Shown: positions 50,201 to 62,979 of the stretch, in pieces
Layout: each line of letters opens with the position of its first letter
Position numbering within the stretch: the first letter of the stretch is position 1
Source of the DNA: Tanytarsus gracilentus
Lineage: Eukaryota > Arthropoda > Insecta > Diptera > Chironomidae
NCBI GenBank assembly: GCA_038502055.1
Contig: JAXRKN010000038.1
Span: 372,001 to 436,000 of the forward strand
Reading direction: 5' to 3'
Length of the DNA stretch: 64,000 nt
The notes under the pieces: generated by a model
What the model was told of the DNA's origin: nothing
Database searches by the model: none
The model's input: the letters and a program-made list of their open reading frames with translations, nothing else
Program-made: the position numbers and the translations under genes

Positions 50201-53200
50201 TTATAAAATTTAATATTGATAAAAATCCGCATTCGATTGCGAACCTTTGGACAATCTGATGGACAATGGCAATGATTTTAATATTTATCACCACGCTTGA
50301 GAATTTCCGTGGCTATCTTTACCGTCGATGCTGCTGCTGGTTTATGCGCGAGAAGTGATTGTAAGCTCTCTCGTGGAAGATGAATTGCTTGCATTACGTC
50401 GACAACAAAAGCCATTAAAATTCATTTCCATCACGTTTCCTCTCGCGCTGTCTCTTTTTCCTCTCTTTTTTTTATTGGTAAAACTTTATCATGAGTTGTC
50501 TTGTTGATGTCACCATGAGTCACACAGTACGGTTTGAATTTATCAATAAATCAATTTTGTGGGTGCACTCGTTCACTCACTCACTTACTCATTCCGTGTC
50601 GCAGTCGAGTACGCTAGCAGAGAGTGTGTGATTTATGGTCATCATACTCAAAGCTCATAGAGTTTGACGTGATGTGACAATAAACACGTTTCTTTCATTT
50701 TCAATGCACTGCGCGAATATTAAATAGTGAAGAAGTGCGCTGCAGTTGTCGAAAAGGGGTAAATTACTTTGGGATTTTTAACAGAAATTAAATATTAAAA
50801 TAACCAGAGTCACGCATGTTCTTTTCTGATGAAAGTTGATCGCTTAAAATGTGTAACAAAAATTCACGCTCACACATTGCCAGTACATAAATTGATGATG
50901 GCTAGACGAAGATAATAGTTATTGGAATTTTATGTTCTCTATTAGAGAGGTAACTTTTTTTTCAAAACAGACACGAACAGATGTCGGAAGAATTCCAAAC
51001 TACGCGGGTTGGTAAAAAATTCAAAGTGCATTTTTTCGTAAACTTTCTTTACTTTCAGTCGCGTACGATGAACAACACTCGATGAATATTAAAAAGGGAA
51101 ATAGTGACAGCAGCATCAGTTGCTTTATGTGTGCGATATAAATTGACTACTAAAAGTTTTCCTGATTAACATTTCTCCTCATGCGAAAATTTGCTCATTT
51201 GCGGGGTTTACGGGAAGAAAAACACGTGCACGATTTGCAACAGATAAACAAATTTCGAGTGGTTTTAGCATTAGTGCTCGAAAATATGTTTACGAGTATG
51301 CTTCACGCTCGATGCTCGATGGAGGAAGTGAGCAATGGAAATTATTTAGAGCGAGAAATTGAAAGTTAAATAAAACTTTTTTTAATCGTTAAGGAATTTT
51401 TTAAAAACCGTTAAAAAATAAATAAATTAAAAAATCCACAAATTTATTTAAAACGAAATATTTGAATAATTTTCCCACGAAAAGCTCAAAGTCAAACTTC
51501 AATTTTATCAAGTGGAAAACCGCATGCCACATAAATTATATAATCAACTTGAATAATTTGAGACAAATTCACAGCATAAAACATTAATTAATCAGACTCG
51601 CACAGCCAAACAATTCGAAAACAATTGAGGTTAAAAATTTAATTGTAATTTCATCTGAATGAAATTTTATTGCAACAACAGAAAAAAATAATCATTGTTA
51701 GATGTATTTAGGGCTGTCTCGTTAGTTCTATTGTGGTACGCCGACTCATTTTTCATGCATAATTAAAAACAAATTTTTCTCCTAATTGTTGCACACATTG
51801 TCCATAAAAAATAGTCCTGTGCCAGTTTAAAAATATCTATCGTATTTCAATTATATGTCAAGCAGAGAATTTTCAATGGCAAATGGTAAAATGGTTAAAT
51901 TCATTGAACCTCATTTAAATATAGCTATGTGTACGATTGCATCATACGTAATTTTATTGCTCTCTGCGGCTTAATTAGGCGATGTATAATTTATGTTTTG
52001 GCTTTTCTTGTGGTCGATGTGCACCTTCAAGGTGAGAAGAGGATTTAACGGACAAAAATTTAAACACTTCTTTTTTCTAGCTCATGCCGCTAATTATAAA
52101 AGCTCCATCGCGTGCTCACAATTTGTTCACAACTTAAGTCTTACCTCGCCACTTTAATTATTCATAGTTCTCGTGTGATTTATTGAACGGCATATCCGAG
52201 ATCGGAGACACGTCGAGAATATTATGTGCATGTTTCGCTATTATTATTATGCTCGACAACTTTGAACTAAATTCTCTCGCTCATTCTGGCCAATATATTG
52301 CAATTCTGACATAATATTTGAAATCGATCGAGTCACCCCGAGTTGGGTTATGTATTTGCGCAATTAATGCGACATTCTGGATTTGTGGATTGAAGTGTAA
52401 TTTTCATGTAAGCCGTTTGATTGATTAATGATCAAAAATCAATGAGTCCGTGAATACTTTGAAGGGTTTAAAATTCAATTTTGAAAGAGTCTCAAATGAT
52501 GGATTCAAAAATAATTAAAAAATTCTAAAATCAATTTCAAAAAGTTTTTTTTACAATTTTTCAAATCTCGCTCAATTTCCATTCAAACTTCAACACACGC
52601 GAACGTGTTATTTATCATAAAATCTTGTGACACGGCTGCCACGTATCTTGTCATGCTGGTCGGTTGCGGCAAGAATCATAACAAAGATTTCTTTTATTTT
52701 TTTCGCACGCAAAAATGCCTGGTTCTCGCTCAATAAATTTTCTGTGTCATTTTTCGCCATAACTGTCGTTTTAAGCAATTCAGTTCATTCATTTGTAATC
52801 GCACCGAAAAAGAAATAGTTTAAAGCATAAAAAATCTTTTCAATGGACTGCAGCCATAAATATCTCTCACGTATTTGCATTTTTTCGACATTTCACCTAC
52901 ATTTTTCATGTTGTAGAAAGAAAACCAGAAAAAATTGAGACATTTTTCTTGACGCGCTGAAGTTGAAGCGGAGCAAAATAGCGGCTAGTAACACACACAT
53001 GTGTGTGGATATGCAAGCGAGAAAGAAAAAAATAATAGTCACAATAGGACAGCATGCGAGTGCTTAGAGCGATACAAACAGCTGTTGCCAAAAAAATCCA
53101 TAACTGGGGCTGGGTTAATGGTGAAATTAGTAATGAAATAGTTTTTATTCAATAAATTTACATAATTACGATCTTCGCACTGTGTCTGACTCACTCAGTT

Positions 53201-56200
53201 GCCAAACAAATTTTTTCGAAATTATTTAATTTCTCTCGCACGATTTCTACGCTCGATAATTGAGATTGATTAAAATTTTACTCAATTTAATTTGCAGAAA
53301 ATTTTCTTCTCACTGAATCAGAGGAAAAAAATCTCTTAATGACTTATGAAATTGTAAATTCGCATGCTCATCGAGAGGGTGTGCACTTCACTTGGTTTTG
53401 TGAGAGCACAATTGAAAAAAACATATTGTTAATGTGTCACTGAATTAAGCTTCGAGAGATAATGGCATTGTAGTATATGGCAATAGGTCAATCATGTCAC
53501 AACCATGTTCGCAATCTTTTTCTTCAAATATCTTTTAAGTGATGCTTATAAGTTGTTATTACTTCTTGTGAATTTAAGACAACTTTAAGACTTTTTTGTG
53601 TGCTTTAAAATTATTTAATGTTTTAAAATTTAACTGCAGAGTTTTATTCAAAATTTTATTAATAAAAAATTACAAAATATTCAAAACAAATTAGCTCATG
53701 CCGTCAATTAACCTTCTTACTAAACATTCTAAATTTAAGGAATCGAACCTTCTTAAAATTATTTAAAATTAATTTTTCATTTGAAGTTTTAAGTAAAATA
53801 AACTTTATCCTAAATTTAAACGTAAATTTTTTAATTGAAATTTTGACAAACCTAAATTTCTAATCTTAAAACATGCCAAAAATTTTCCAATCGCCCAAAA
53901 CGAATGACAAAATTAAAGATTACAATTTCAACACGTAATCTTCTTTATACATTTTTTGTTTTTTTTTTTTTTTTAAACCTTTTTCCTTTTATTTTTTTTA
54001 ACTCAATCGATAATTTAAGCACAAAACTTTCTCCTAAAAATACTTTAGGCAATGAAAGATTTATAATTAATTAATTATAGCGATTTGAAATGTTCATCGC
54101 CTTACACGCTAGAACTTTGAAGAGCTTTTTTGTTCAACAAACTGACTTTTTAAAAAACAAAAAAAATACTGGAAGATTTGAGCCACTTTTTTAAATCTAA
54201 ATAAGTTAAAACAAAACGATATTTGAGCTTCATTCATGAGAAATTAATTAATTTATGATTTATTCGGTTAAGGCGATGAACATCGCGATGTCACCCACCC
54301 TTGATTTAAATAATTTTTGACGGTTGAAACATCTGAACTGGAGTGTTTTTTGTAAAATTACAGAAAAATTATTCGTTTTTTTAATAAATTAACGAAGATT
54401 TTTACTAATTCAAATTTTTAAAATGAAATATTTGATTTTCCTGCGAGATTTGATGATACTTTTCACAAATATGTGAGAAAATCTTTAGTGGGCTAACGGA
54501 TTTGAAAAATTCAAAACTGTTTTCTTCGAAGGATAAGAAATCTAGGAAAAAATTCATGCAACACTTTGAAAGAACGTCCCAATGTGTAAAAATCACGATA
54601 GAAACTTGTTATTGAGCGATTTAGCATGGCAAAGCTTTTATCATAATTTTTGATATGGAGATGAAAGTGAAAATATCTCGAGAGATATTAAGATTTGTGA
54701 TATCTGATAATGGAATGAGATCATTTGAATGTGTTGGCATGTGGAAGTGTAAAAGTCACTTGTTGCTTTTCTGAGCGTGAAGGTAGAAATAAAAATTTTA
54801 ATAATCTTTTTATTTGTGTGAAAGGGATGAAAACTTTTTACATTTAAAAAAGTTTCAAGTTGAAAATTCAAGCAATTTAAAATTTAAAAATTGAAAAGGA
54901 CAAAATTAATTTTAGTCTAAACCCGAAATCATATTAACTAAAATTTATGAATACTAAATTTCCTATCCCTTGACGATATTTAAGAAGCTTTTTAAACCTC
55001 TTTTAAAACCTCGTCAAACAAAATTTGCACATGTGTCATTCACTCAATATACGCTGAGAGTCAAATGTCAGCCATAAACTTCTTTATTAGCTGTTGTGTC
55101 TTTATGTCAACGATGTCATTTTGTGGTTATGTTCAACACACGTACATTGTGAGCAATCAGCCAATCCATTAACACGTTTGTTTTAATGTTAAATCACCGC
55201 AAAAAAATAGAAGAGATTCGCTTTTACACTTGAGTGCGCCAGTGAAGAAATTAAATCTGTTCCACTACGTTTGGGTTTTGTATATAATTAACAAAATCAA
55301 GCATCAACATTTCTTTTAACCTTTACATTCAGTAGCAAAGATGAGCTTAAAAATATCAAATTTTAACCTCCAAAAAGTTCAATGTGAAAAGCATTTAAAA
55401 TTCAACTCGCATTCGCTTTAAAATAAATCAAAATAAATTTAAATTTGTTATGCAGTTTCACAATCGAAATACTTTTGGCTAAAAAAAGAAATGTCAGATC
55501 AATATGCGACCACCATCGACGACGGCCAATGACTTGAACTTCACCCGATGTTGACAATGGTCGCAGCGAAATGATCATTGCATCATGTTTTCGCTTAACT
55601 CGACAATGCCCCGGCACCAATTTCCAAAATCAACATTCAAGAGGCAAACAAAAAAGTCCATCTAGGACTGCTTGACAATGAAAATCAAATAGCAATAATT
55701 CAAGGGAAGACATTTAAAAATTTAAAATTGAGTTTTCAGTTTGAGATTTTATTTTTTAATGCAAGAATTGCTAGAAATTTAAACTTTGTGTTGCGTTTTT
55801 AATTGTCGAGTTATTTTAAAACTGATCTGCTTTCAATGCAAAAAATATTCGAACCTTTTGCATTATTTTTTAGAGGTGACTCCAATTTAAAACTCTCCAC
55901 GTTTATGGATTTTTCTGATAATGAAAAACAATTTTATTTTTACCTTCGTCAACATATTTTTTCCCTGCCATGTTTGCAGTGTGTTTTACGTCTCGTTAGC
56001 CATCAACTCAATCATAAATGTAAATTATCTAGAATTTCATAAAGAACCTTCGACATGTGTATACATGGCACGTAAGTTCTGAGTATACGTTCATTAGTCA
56101 AGATTGTAATTATCAAAGGAAATCCATCAAAGCAGCAAAATAAATAAAAGAAGTTTTTAAGTGCACTTTGGTAATGCATTGCAAAATTTCCGTGCTACAT

Positions 56201-59083
56201 TCTGAACGATTTAAATTATTTTAGTGGTTTAATGCACTTTATGAGTGATGTTTAAAAAAAATTATGGTAGCAATTAAAAAGTTTATAGTGGATTTTACGT
56301 TAAGGATCATCAAATGATTCAGGGATTGAGATTTCAAAATATTTTAACAGTTAAATTTATTTATTTTAATAATTTCAAAGCTTTCACCGCTTGAACTATT
56401 ATGAAAAAAGTTGCCTGCAAATTTTATGCTTAAAAAAATTCAACAAAACCTCTCAAAAAATAAATTCAACATTCAAGTGCCTTGCACAGATGATTGTTAT
56501 GCAATCGAATCCGAATATAAAAGCATTAAAAAATAATAAAAATTTCACTTTCCGGACTGCCGTTCGTTGAGTAATTTTCGCACTCCTCTTGTTCGCACAT
56601 AATTAAATAAATTTTAAACAACCCACTGCGGATCTTTTGACTAAAAAATCGTGAGCTCCCGACATGCTCCAATTATGATGATGAGCGCAACAAGCTCAAA
56701 GAAGAAGGGCACTATCACTTGTTTACAAGCATTGTCTTGATTCACGCAAAAAAGCCATTAACATAGTGATATGATGACTTAATCCATCATTTCCGGCTAA
56801 GTAAATCATCGCCGCATGTTAACTTGTTGGATAAAAGAAAAATTAATTTTTTGTATATATTTTAACACAGATAATCACCTCTTAATTGTAATCACATTGC
56901 GCACCATAAATTAGATTAAATGTTGAGCTCATAATATACAAAATTATACATACGATTATGACATAATCTCTTCAATTTATGGTCTTAAAGAAAAAGAGTT
57001 GAGTCTCTCATATCCGGAGATAATGTTCATGTTGTCGACGATAATTGCTTGAAGCCGCATGCATTATTTTGTGCTATCGTTTTCGCTTTCATGCATCATA
57101 AAGAAGCGATGGGGTGGGCCAAAGTGTCAGCATGCTGTCAAATCTATTTTTCAAATCAAATTTTTTGAGAGAAAGTTATGAATTTTTAAACAACGTGATT
57201 TAAGTTAAAAGTTAAATTTGCTCCTTTTGTCATCCCCTTTTAAACGTTAATCTTCAGCATACACTCGTTAAGCATTGAAAAATAAGCTGCATGCCTTAAA
57301 TAGCGATGCAATCGATTCTCCAATGTGACAGCATTGTTCTTCCACCTTACTTTTTCGATGCATGAAAAAGAGAGCATAACATGAATGCTCGACTTTTGAT
57401 CAGCAACACAAAGAAAAAACATCTCACAATTATGTACATGCATTGCATAATGTCAAAAGTAAGGAAATTACAATTTCTGACGACTTTGAAACTATTTTTT
57501 TTTCTTTTTATTCGCGAGCTTTAATTATTTGTCAACCGACTCTTGATTTAAAGCGCACTGACGTAGGTTGTAATTGAGTTGAAGTATGCATTAAGTCGTG
57601 CTGCCATTATTTTCCTTAATAATCATGATTATTACTGTTGCTCATGATGTCGACGATGAAAATTAAGAATGAAAAAGGGAAATTTTTAGACACGGAAAAT
57701 TTTGTAATGAGTAAAAAGTTTAGTGCAAGGGTTGCAACTCTGGTAGATTAATTTTTTGAAGTTCTAAAATATTTTTAAATTTCATAAATTTAAAAATTTT
57801 AAAAATCAATCCCAAGTTTTCCACCCCTTGCCTTACTTAAAATTGCATCTCATCTCAACCCGAAAGATTGATTAATTCTACGTGTGCAAATTTATTCTCG
57901 AAAATGACTCAATAGTAATTACTATGCTGCTCACATGGCTCTCTGCCATGCCTTTCACGACATGGGCTCGAGTTTAAACTAGAGGAGTTGAGCAAGAGCA
58001 AAGGAGAGAACATTAAACATTTTCCATCACTTCTTGACATTCTTAATGGCATTCGATGAGATTGGAAAGGTCATTGTTGCGTAAATTTGTATCATCATCA
58101 TCATACAGTTTGCTCAAAGATGCTCTATTAAATGTTCCCTACAACAACGATGTCAGTAGTATGGTGAACGGAAAATGAAGGCCCTTGTAACAATTACACA
58201 CTGCTCGAGTTATTCTTCTTCTTACTGCTGCATTCATGCCTACAACGAGGCTCGTCATTCATGCTCTCTGTTTTCATCCAGTTTTCGATTCATTCGAAAA
58301 AAAATAAACAAAAGAAAGAAAGAAAACTTCAACACTAATTACATCGGCTTACGTAATTTTTTTTTGTGTACAAACATCATTGTGGATTCACATCATCCAA
58401 ATAAAATTTACTTAAAGCTGCGTATTGTGTGCAAAAGAGGAAAATAAACGAACAAACTCTAATTAATGCCTTTTCGAGATCGTGTAAATGATGTCAATTA
58501 TCATGAATTGCTAAATTATTGATTTTATCCTACGAGCTACGACTCTCTTTCCTGGGGAAATCACTTAAATATCACTTTCGCTCGATTAACTGCATGATGA
58601 GATCTTTTTGTCTTTAATTCACTCACTTAGATAGATAATGAGCATTTTATTGTCCTTTTCCGCAAACAATTTTTCTTTCCCATTAGCTTCAATGTGATTC
58701 GTAATTTTATGCTGTGTTGTTTTTTGGGATGCAAGGCAAGGGATGGTAATTTAAAATTATTTATAGTTAATTTGAAAGTAATATTAAGCTTTTACTTAGA
58801 AATATTACAAAAATTGAAAATTAAAAATCAGAAAATTCAAACAGAAAATTGGTTCGAATCCTAAAAATTAAAACTAAAATTTACATGGCCATGTTATGCA
58901 TTTAAATTTTTTTAAATTTTCACCCATTTTTGTTCATCAATATTTAAGACACTTTACTTGATTACATTTATTTTTTTCTCATTCTAGACAAGCGACGATG
59001 AAATTGGAGATATTTTTCAAGATCAAGAAAATATGGCTGCAATTTTAATTAGAAAGCACCTACAAAGCGGAGATCTCATGATG
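41287..59083 (+). CDS. ADAMTS-type metalloprotease, signal and propeptide exons (3'-partial)
   Basis: Three phase-0 coding exons are visible: 41287-41361 (25 codons; the exon begins at 41211 with 76 nt of 5' UTR after a TTTCCAG acceptor), 47161-47634 (158 codons) and 58988-59083 (32 codons). The first encodes a signal peptide (MTKFAIYFVTWICACITLAA). The second and third match the propeptide of M12B/ADAMTS proteases: a His/Lys/Ser-rich variable part, then VSLSAFGENLNLTLKPAHGL and DQENMAAILIRKHLQSGDL. ADAMTS enzymes are secreted zinc proteases that cleave matrix proteoglycans and collagens. The Cys-containing end of the propeptide, the HExxH catalytic domain and the thrombospondin repeats are not seen and must lie to the right. 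A papilin- or ADAMTS-like non-protease is less likely because it would lack this propeptide. Introns of 5.8 and 11.4 kb contrast with the compact neighbours. Family fairly sure; paralogue (Drosophila AdamTS-A, -B or stall type) not assigned. Confidence 0.75.
41362..47160 (+). other. 5.8-kb intron of the ADAMTS-type gene
   Basis: GTAAGT donor to TTATTACAG acceptor. No exon was recognised inside. It holds the long foldback at 45900-46066 and a lone GGTTCGAATCT-like motif at about 43812; the rest is AT-rich. Short open frames on both strands lack domain signatures. Confidence 0.65.
45900..46066. repeat. Long near-perfect foldback, 55-bp arms
   Basis: The left arm 45900-45954 starts CTGCTCTCAATTAATTTCG and contains GATTACTTTGATAATCACTT. 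The right arm 46012-46066 is its complement with about five differences. The loop contains a further inverted pair, TACGTTA and TAACGTA. Weaker complementarity extends about 15 bp outside. It has no coding content. Confidence 0.85.
47672..47767. repeat. Short hairpin H10
   Basis: AAGGGGTTGATAACTTGGG at the left faces CCCGAGTGTCACACCCTT at the right. It starts 38 bp after the splice donor of the ADAMTS propeptide exon. Confidence 0.65.
47804..49030 (+). mobile_element. Element C: TIR element with 9-10 bp target duplication
   Basis: ATCGCATGGC is present at both 47794-47803 and 49031-49040, a 10-bp direct repeat (9 bp if the last C belongs to the element). The ends are inverted repeats: GGGGGCGTAGCACGGC then GATATAAA on the left, and complement GGGGGCGAATCACGAA then GATATAAA on the right, about 20 of 24 positions. 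Inside each end lies an array of GATATAAA/ATATC units (47826-47945 and 48935-49018). Element B copy 3 sits in the middle. The target-duplication length would fit Mutator-like or related DNA transposons; without a transposase the superfamily is unassigned. Confidence 0.8.
48067..48740 (+). mobile_element. Repeat element B, copy 3, nested in element C
   Basis: It starts AATGTTTCAAAACAAACTTT and CAGATCAGTATTTGAAAATC and ends GGGTTACGCTA then AAAAAT, as in the other B copies. The left palindrome CCCACACGTGGGTG is deleted and the tandem core is reduced to about two units. Because it interrupts element C, it inserted after C. Confidence 0.75.
54090..54283. repeat. Inverted repeat with 15-bp perfect arms
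   Basis: ATGTTCATCGCCTTA (54090-54104) is perfectly complementary to TAAGGCGATGAACAT (54269-54283). The interior is AT-rich, with no open frame. The arms are not of the AAGGGG type. Confidence 0.7.
54821..54971. repeat. Short hairpin H13
   Basis: AAGGGATGAAAACTTTTTA at the left faces TAAATTTCCTATCCCTT at the right. The left arm is nearly identical to that of hairpin H3 at 9174. Confidence 0.5.
57725..57832. repeat. Short hairpin H11
   Basis: GCAAGGGTTGCAACTCTGG at the left faces CCCAAGTTTTCCACCCCTTG at the right. The loop is AT-rich and also self-complementary. Confidence 0.65.
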
Positions 59084-59794
59084 GTGAGCTAAAAACCTTT
59101 TAAAATATATCAGAGAAAAAATTAATTAAACCTTTTTCGAAGCCTTCATCGAAAAAATGTTTATTAATCTAAAAATAATTTTTATATAAAAAATGTGTGT
59201 TTAACCCTCGGAATTATTATTGGAAACTTGAATGTTTAATTACTGATTTTTTGCATTATTTAAAAATAAAATTTACGTGGGTTTTGATGAAATTTGATAG
59301 AATTGCAAATCTAATTTGAGTTTTAAAAATAAAACATCTAAAATTGAATCAAAAATGTTCAAAAAAATCCTTGACTTTCCGACCGAAAAATAATTGCCAA
59401 AAGATTAATTTTCAATAACTGTTTTCAAAAGAAAAATTAATTCGCCAATTTAACACACTGAACTCCTTCATTAAAACACCATGTTTAATCTCAAAATAAA
59501 ATCGCACTCAATCCAGCCGAATACTGCCAAGAGCGTATATTAAAATGGCTTAGATTAGTAATGCACATAATAGAGCTGCGAGTTGTCTATTCACAACCAC
59601 TCTAACGCTTTGCATTTTTTGAGTCGGTTTGCAACCGAATAATTAAAATAAACTGAACGCCACCGCCGTGAGGAAAAGTGACTCGAGTATTGTAATTGCA
59701 TTTGATTGTCTTACAATTGCGGTGCTTAAATACTTCTCCAGAGGCGCATTTGCTTATCTAATAATTCTTTTATAGGTGATTTTTGCATAATCAG

Positions 59795-59866
59795 ATAAAA
59801 GTCGGACACTTTGGTTTATTTTAAATTTTTTTAAGTTAATTTTAAGATAAATAAATCCGCCCCTTG
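59795..59866. repeat. Short hairpin H14 with 10-bp flanking direct repeat
   Basis: GCATAATCAG occurs immediately on both sides (59785-59794 and 59867-59876). Between them, AAGTCGGACACTTTGG faces AATCCGCCCCTTG. The intact direct repeat suggests recent insertion with a 10-bp target duplication. Confidence 0.65.
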
Positions 59867-62800
59867 GCATAATCAGTTAAGTGATGCAAATCAAATGCCA
59901 CTCAAAAACTTAAACTCTTTCGCTAAATCTCGTGATTTACGTGCTCAACTCTAAATTGACTATCATGCTCTCGACACTAAATTCTAGGCGATTATTGCAC
60001 AATTTAACTTTAAACTAGAACGCTTCGTGATTTTGAGATTAATTAATGCTGCCACTATCGTGCGACCTCACCGAGGCAGACTGAAAGCTAATTAATTCAA
60101 TTTTGGTTTATTCTACTGTCGCTGTGCGACTCTCAGACAACCCACGAAAATACTTTTTCGAAGTCACCCTTTTGTCACTTCTTCATTGTTCATGTCGGCA
60201 ATTTTTTTTGACACATTCTGTTGAAAAATTCAATGGCAAAAATTTTATTATTTGACTTCTATTTTGAGATTTTTTTCGCGTTCAGTTGCGATCTCACCTT
60301 GACCAAAATATTTTTAAGTCATATAGCGAGAGAGGACAAAAATAAAATGCTACTGAAAAAATTTTAATTGATAAAAAATTCCTGGATTTAAATTTATTAG
60401 TTTTTTTCAAAGTCAATTCAAACGCAATAAATTTGCGTCTTTGGGTCGCGATTTTCTTTGAATGGAAATTTTTATTGCCATTATCTCGCCTGCCACTGCG
60501 GTCACACCACACTTCATATGGCAGCATATATCGATTTCATATTCAAATCGCATCGTAATTAATGCGACTTTAAACACACTTTATGGAATTGAAAAACATA
60601 TGCGAGGAACTTGATGCGATTTCGTTGTCAATGTCTCGACTCTTCATCAACTCTCTTTCACAATTTTCAACCTTAACCACAAAAAAATGAATGAGTAAAT
60701 AAAAAAAAGAGATAAAAATTGTTTTCTTAGAGATTCGTTTGAAGATAAAAATGCATAGTCGCGCAATTATGGAAGTTATTGCCTTGTGCGTGGCTAAATT
60801 TCATAATTGGGCAAGGGATGGAAAGTTTTTTATATGTGAACTTGTCATTAATTAACTAAAATGAATTTTACGACATTCAGATGATTTTAAGTGGCGATAA
60901 AGACAATTACTCTAACCTTGTCAAACTGTCACTTTTTTTGACCAACACTGTCGATTACCTCATTTGCCATATTTTTTTACAACACGCGTGACCAATATAA
61001 ATCCCTCTAATGTCATAATCTTACCAACTTAATTGAATCATATTCGAAGTAGTCACGGATCATTTGGCACACCTTTTATGCATCTAGCATTTCACTCTTG
61101 ACCCGTCTCAAGGTCAAGAAGTAGCAACAGGTTAAGTTATTACTTTGAATTGCTAACCTTTTCACACCTGACAACTGAACGTGAGTCATTGATGCCTTGA
61201 GGGTTAAGGAGAAAAAATTGTTAAGGATTTTGAGAAATTTTTTCAAAAATAATTCGTTGAATTTTAGAATTTTTAATGTCTTAATTTTCGTACATGCAAA
61301 AAAATATTCAAATTCACATTTCAAATCTCAAAAGAGACATTTGAGATCGTTGACCGAAATTTTATGATAATTTAAATATTTTTGATTTTATTAGTGAGAT
61401 CTCGAACAAAAAAAATCGTCTATACTCGTTACCTTGCCACAGAAACCCACAAATTATGCAAAAAAGAAAGAGAAAGAGAGACAGACTCGCACACATTGAT
61501 GCGAATAGAAAATTTCACTCTCAATCACCAGCATCATCGATTGCATCACAACAAAAACGTGATGATGGTGTGAGAAAAGTGAATGAAGTCGTGCATTAAT
61601 TATGTTATAAAGCCTATAAGTGAGAGAATACGGAAACGCAGACTTATTTGCTATTGTTGACGATAATGATGGCGATGAAGCATTGGGGAGAGTTTTTTCA
61701 GTTATGTCACGTGAATTTCTCTGCTTTTAATTAAATGAATTAAGTGTAAAATCGTAACACATTTAGCAAACATTCCCTTTGCTTTCAGCGATCAATTGAC
61801 AGCATGTATGTAATTCGATTAACACGAAATGCGAATGCACATTTTATATTATGCTGCTAATGATGCAGTTGGGATTTGCCGATCATGATGATGATGATGT
61901 AATGCAAGTCAATTAACGTTGTACTTTTCTTTCCCAACTTTTCTTTGCGAAAATAAAAAAATATGATTTTCATATCTTAAATGGCAGATCTCAACAAAAT
62001 GTCATCGTGTAAATTTACATTAAAGGCTTGATGACGTATAAATTATCGTGGCAATTTTTTCCATCAAATTTTCAATTGAATTTCGCTTGACAATATCAAA
62101 TTAATTTAAAATTTCCGTTCATAATGAATGCATGCTTACATGCCAGCACCTTCTCAAAATTACAATGAATTCTCTGCCTTCGCAGTTGGTGGAGCAAAAA
62201 TGTGATTTTTTTGAAGGTGTGAGAAAAATTAATTTTGAGGGGTGTCAATAGGGAATTTTAGAGTCTATTCATTATTTTAAATTAGTTAGGAAAATTAAGA
62301 ACAATTTTCTCAAGATCAAACCAATTCAAACCCAACTAAAAAAAATTATAAATGTCTTAATCACGTGCCAATACTTAAATTCCAATGGAAAAAAATAAAT
62401 AGATTAACTTAATAATTTTCGCAATCAATCATTGATTAATTAAATGGCCAAGCACATAAGACACAGGCACTTATGGTAATAATCTTTAATAAAATATCAT
62501 TAGTAAGCAATTTTTCATTAAAAAAATCCGCACCAACTCAAATTCTTACGTCGTCATCGTGGCTGCGTAGATTGGCTGAGATAAAATTGCGGTATTTGAT
62601 CGGAGGTAAAAAGAATTTGAATAATTGCCACCCTAACCAACTAACCAATTGAGTCAATGTCATGGAACTTGAGTAATGAGTTGTTGAGAATAAAAAAAAT
62701 TCCTCTAAGCCGCGAGAGGAGACAAAGGAGAGTGTAAAAAGTTCAATGTCGTAAAGTATCGCAATTTGTAGCATGTTCAAAGGCAATTTAGCGCGAACAG

Positions 62801-62911
62801 AGAAACGCCACCGCCGTCGACCCGCTAAAGAATCATTTTGAGATTTAAACAATCATTACTTGTTACATCGGACGTCAATCTAGTCGCTAAGAGATAATCA
62901 CGATCATATTT

Positions 62912-62979
62912 AAAGGGGGTCGAAACTCATGTAACTTTTCTATTTTGTTGAAATAAATTTCAAGTGTTCCAGCCCCTTT
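62912..62979. repeat. Short hairpin H12
   Basis: AAAGGGGGTCGAAACTCATG at the left faces CAAGTGTTCCAGCCCCTTT at the right. The whole structure is 68 bp. Confidence 0.65.

Larger units (their letters stand above)
47635..58987 (+). other. 11.4-kb intron of the ADAMTS-type gene
   Basis: GTGAGT donor to TTCTAG acceptor. It contains hairpin H10, the nested C/B element (47804-49030), an inverted repeat at 54090-54283, and hairpins H13 and H11. No internal exon was recognised. First introns of this size in insects often carry enhancers, but none can be identified from motifs here. Confidence 0.6.

Noticed and set aside
58851..58861. GGTTCGAATCC resembling a tRNA T-arm
   Set aside because: No acceptor stem, D-arm or anticodon stem could be placed around it or around the similar sites at about 25980, 36615 and 43812.
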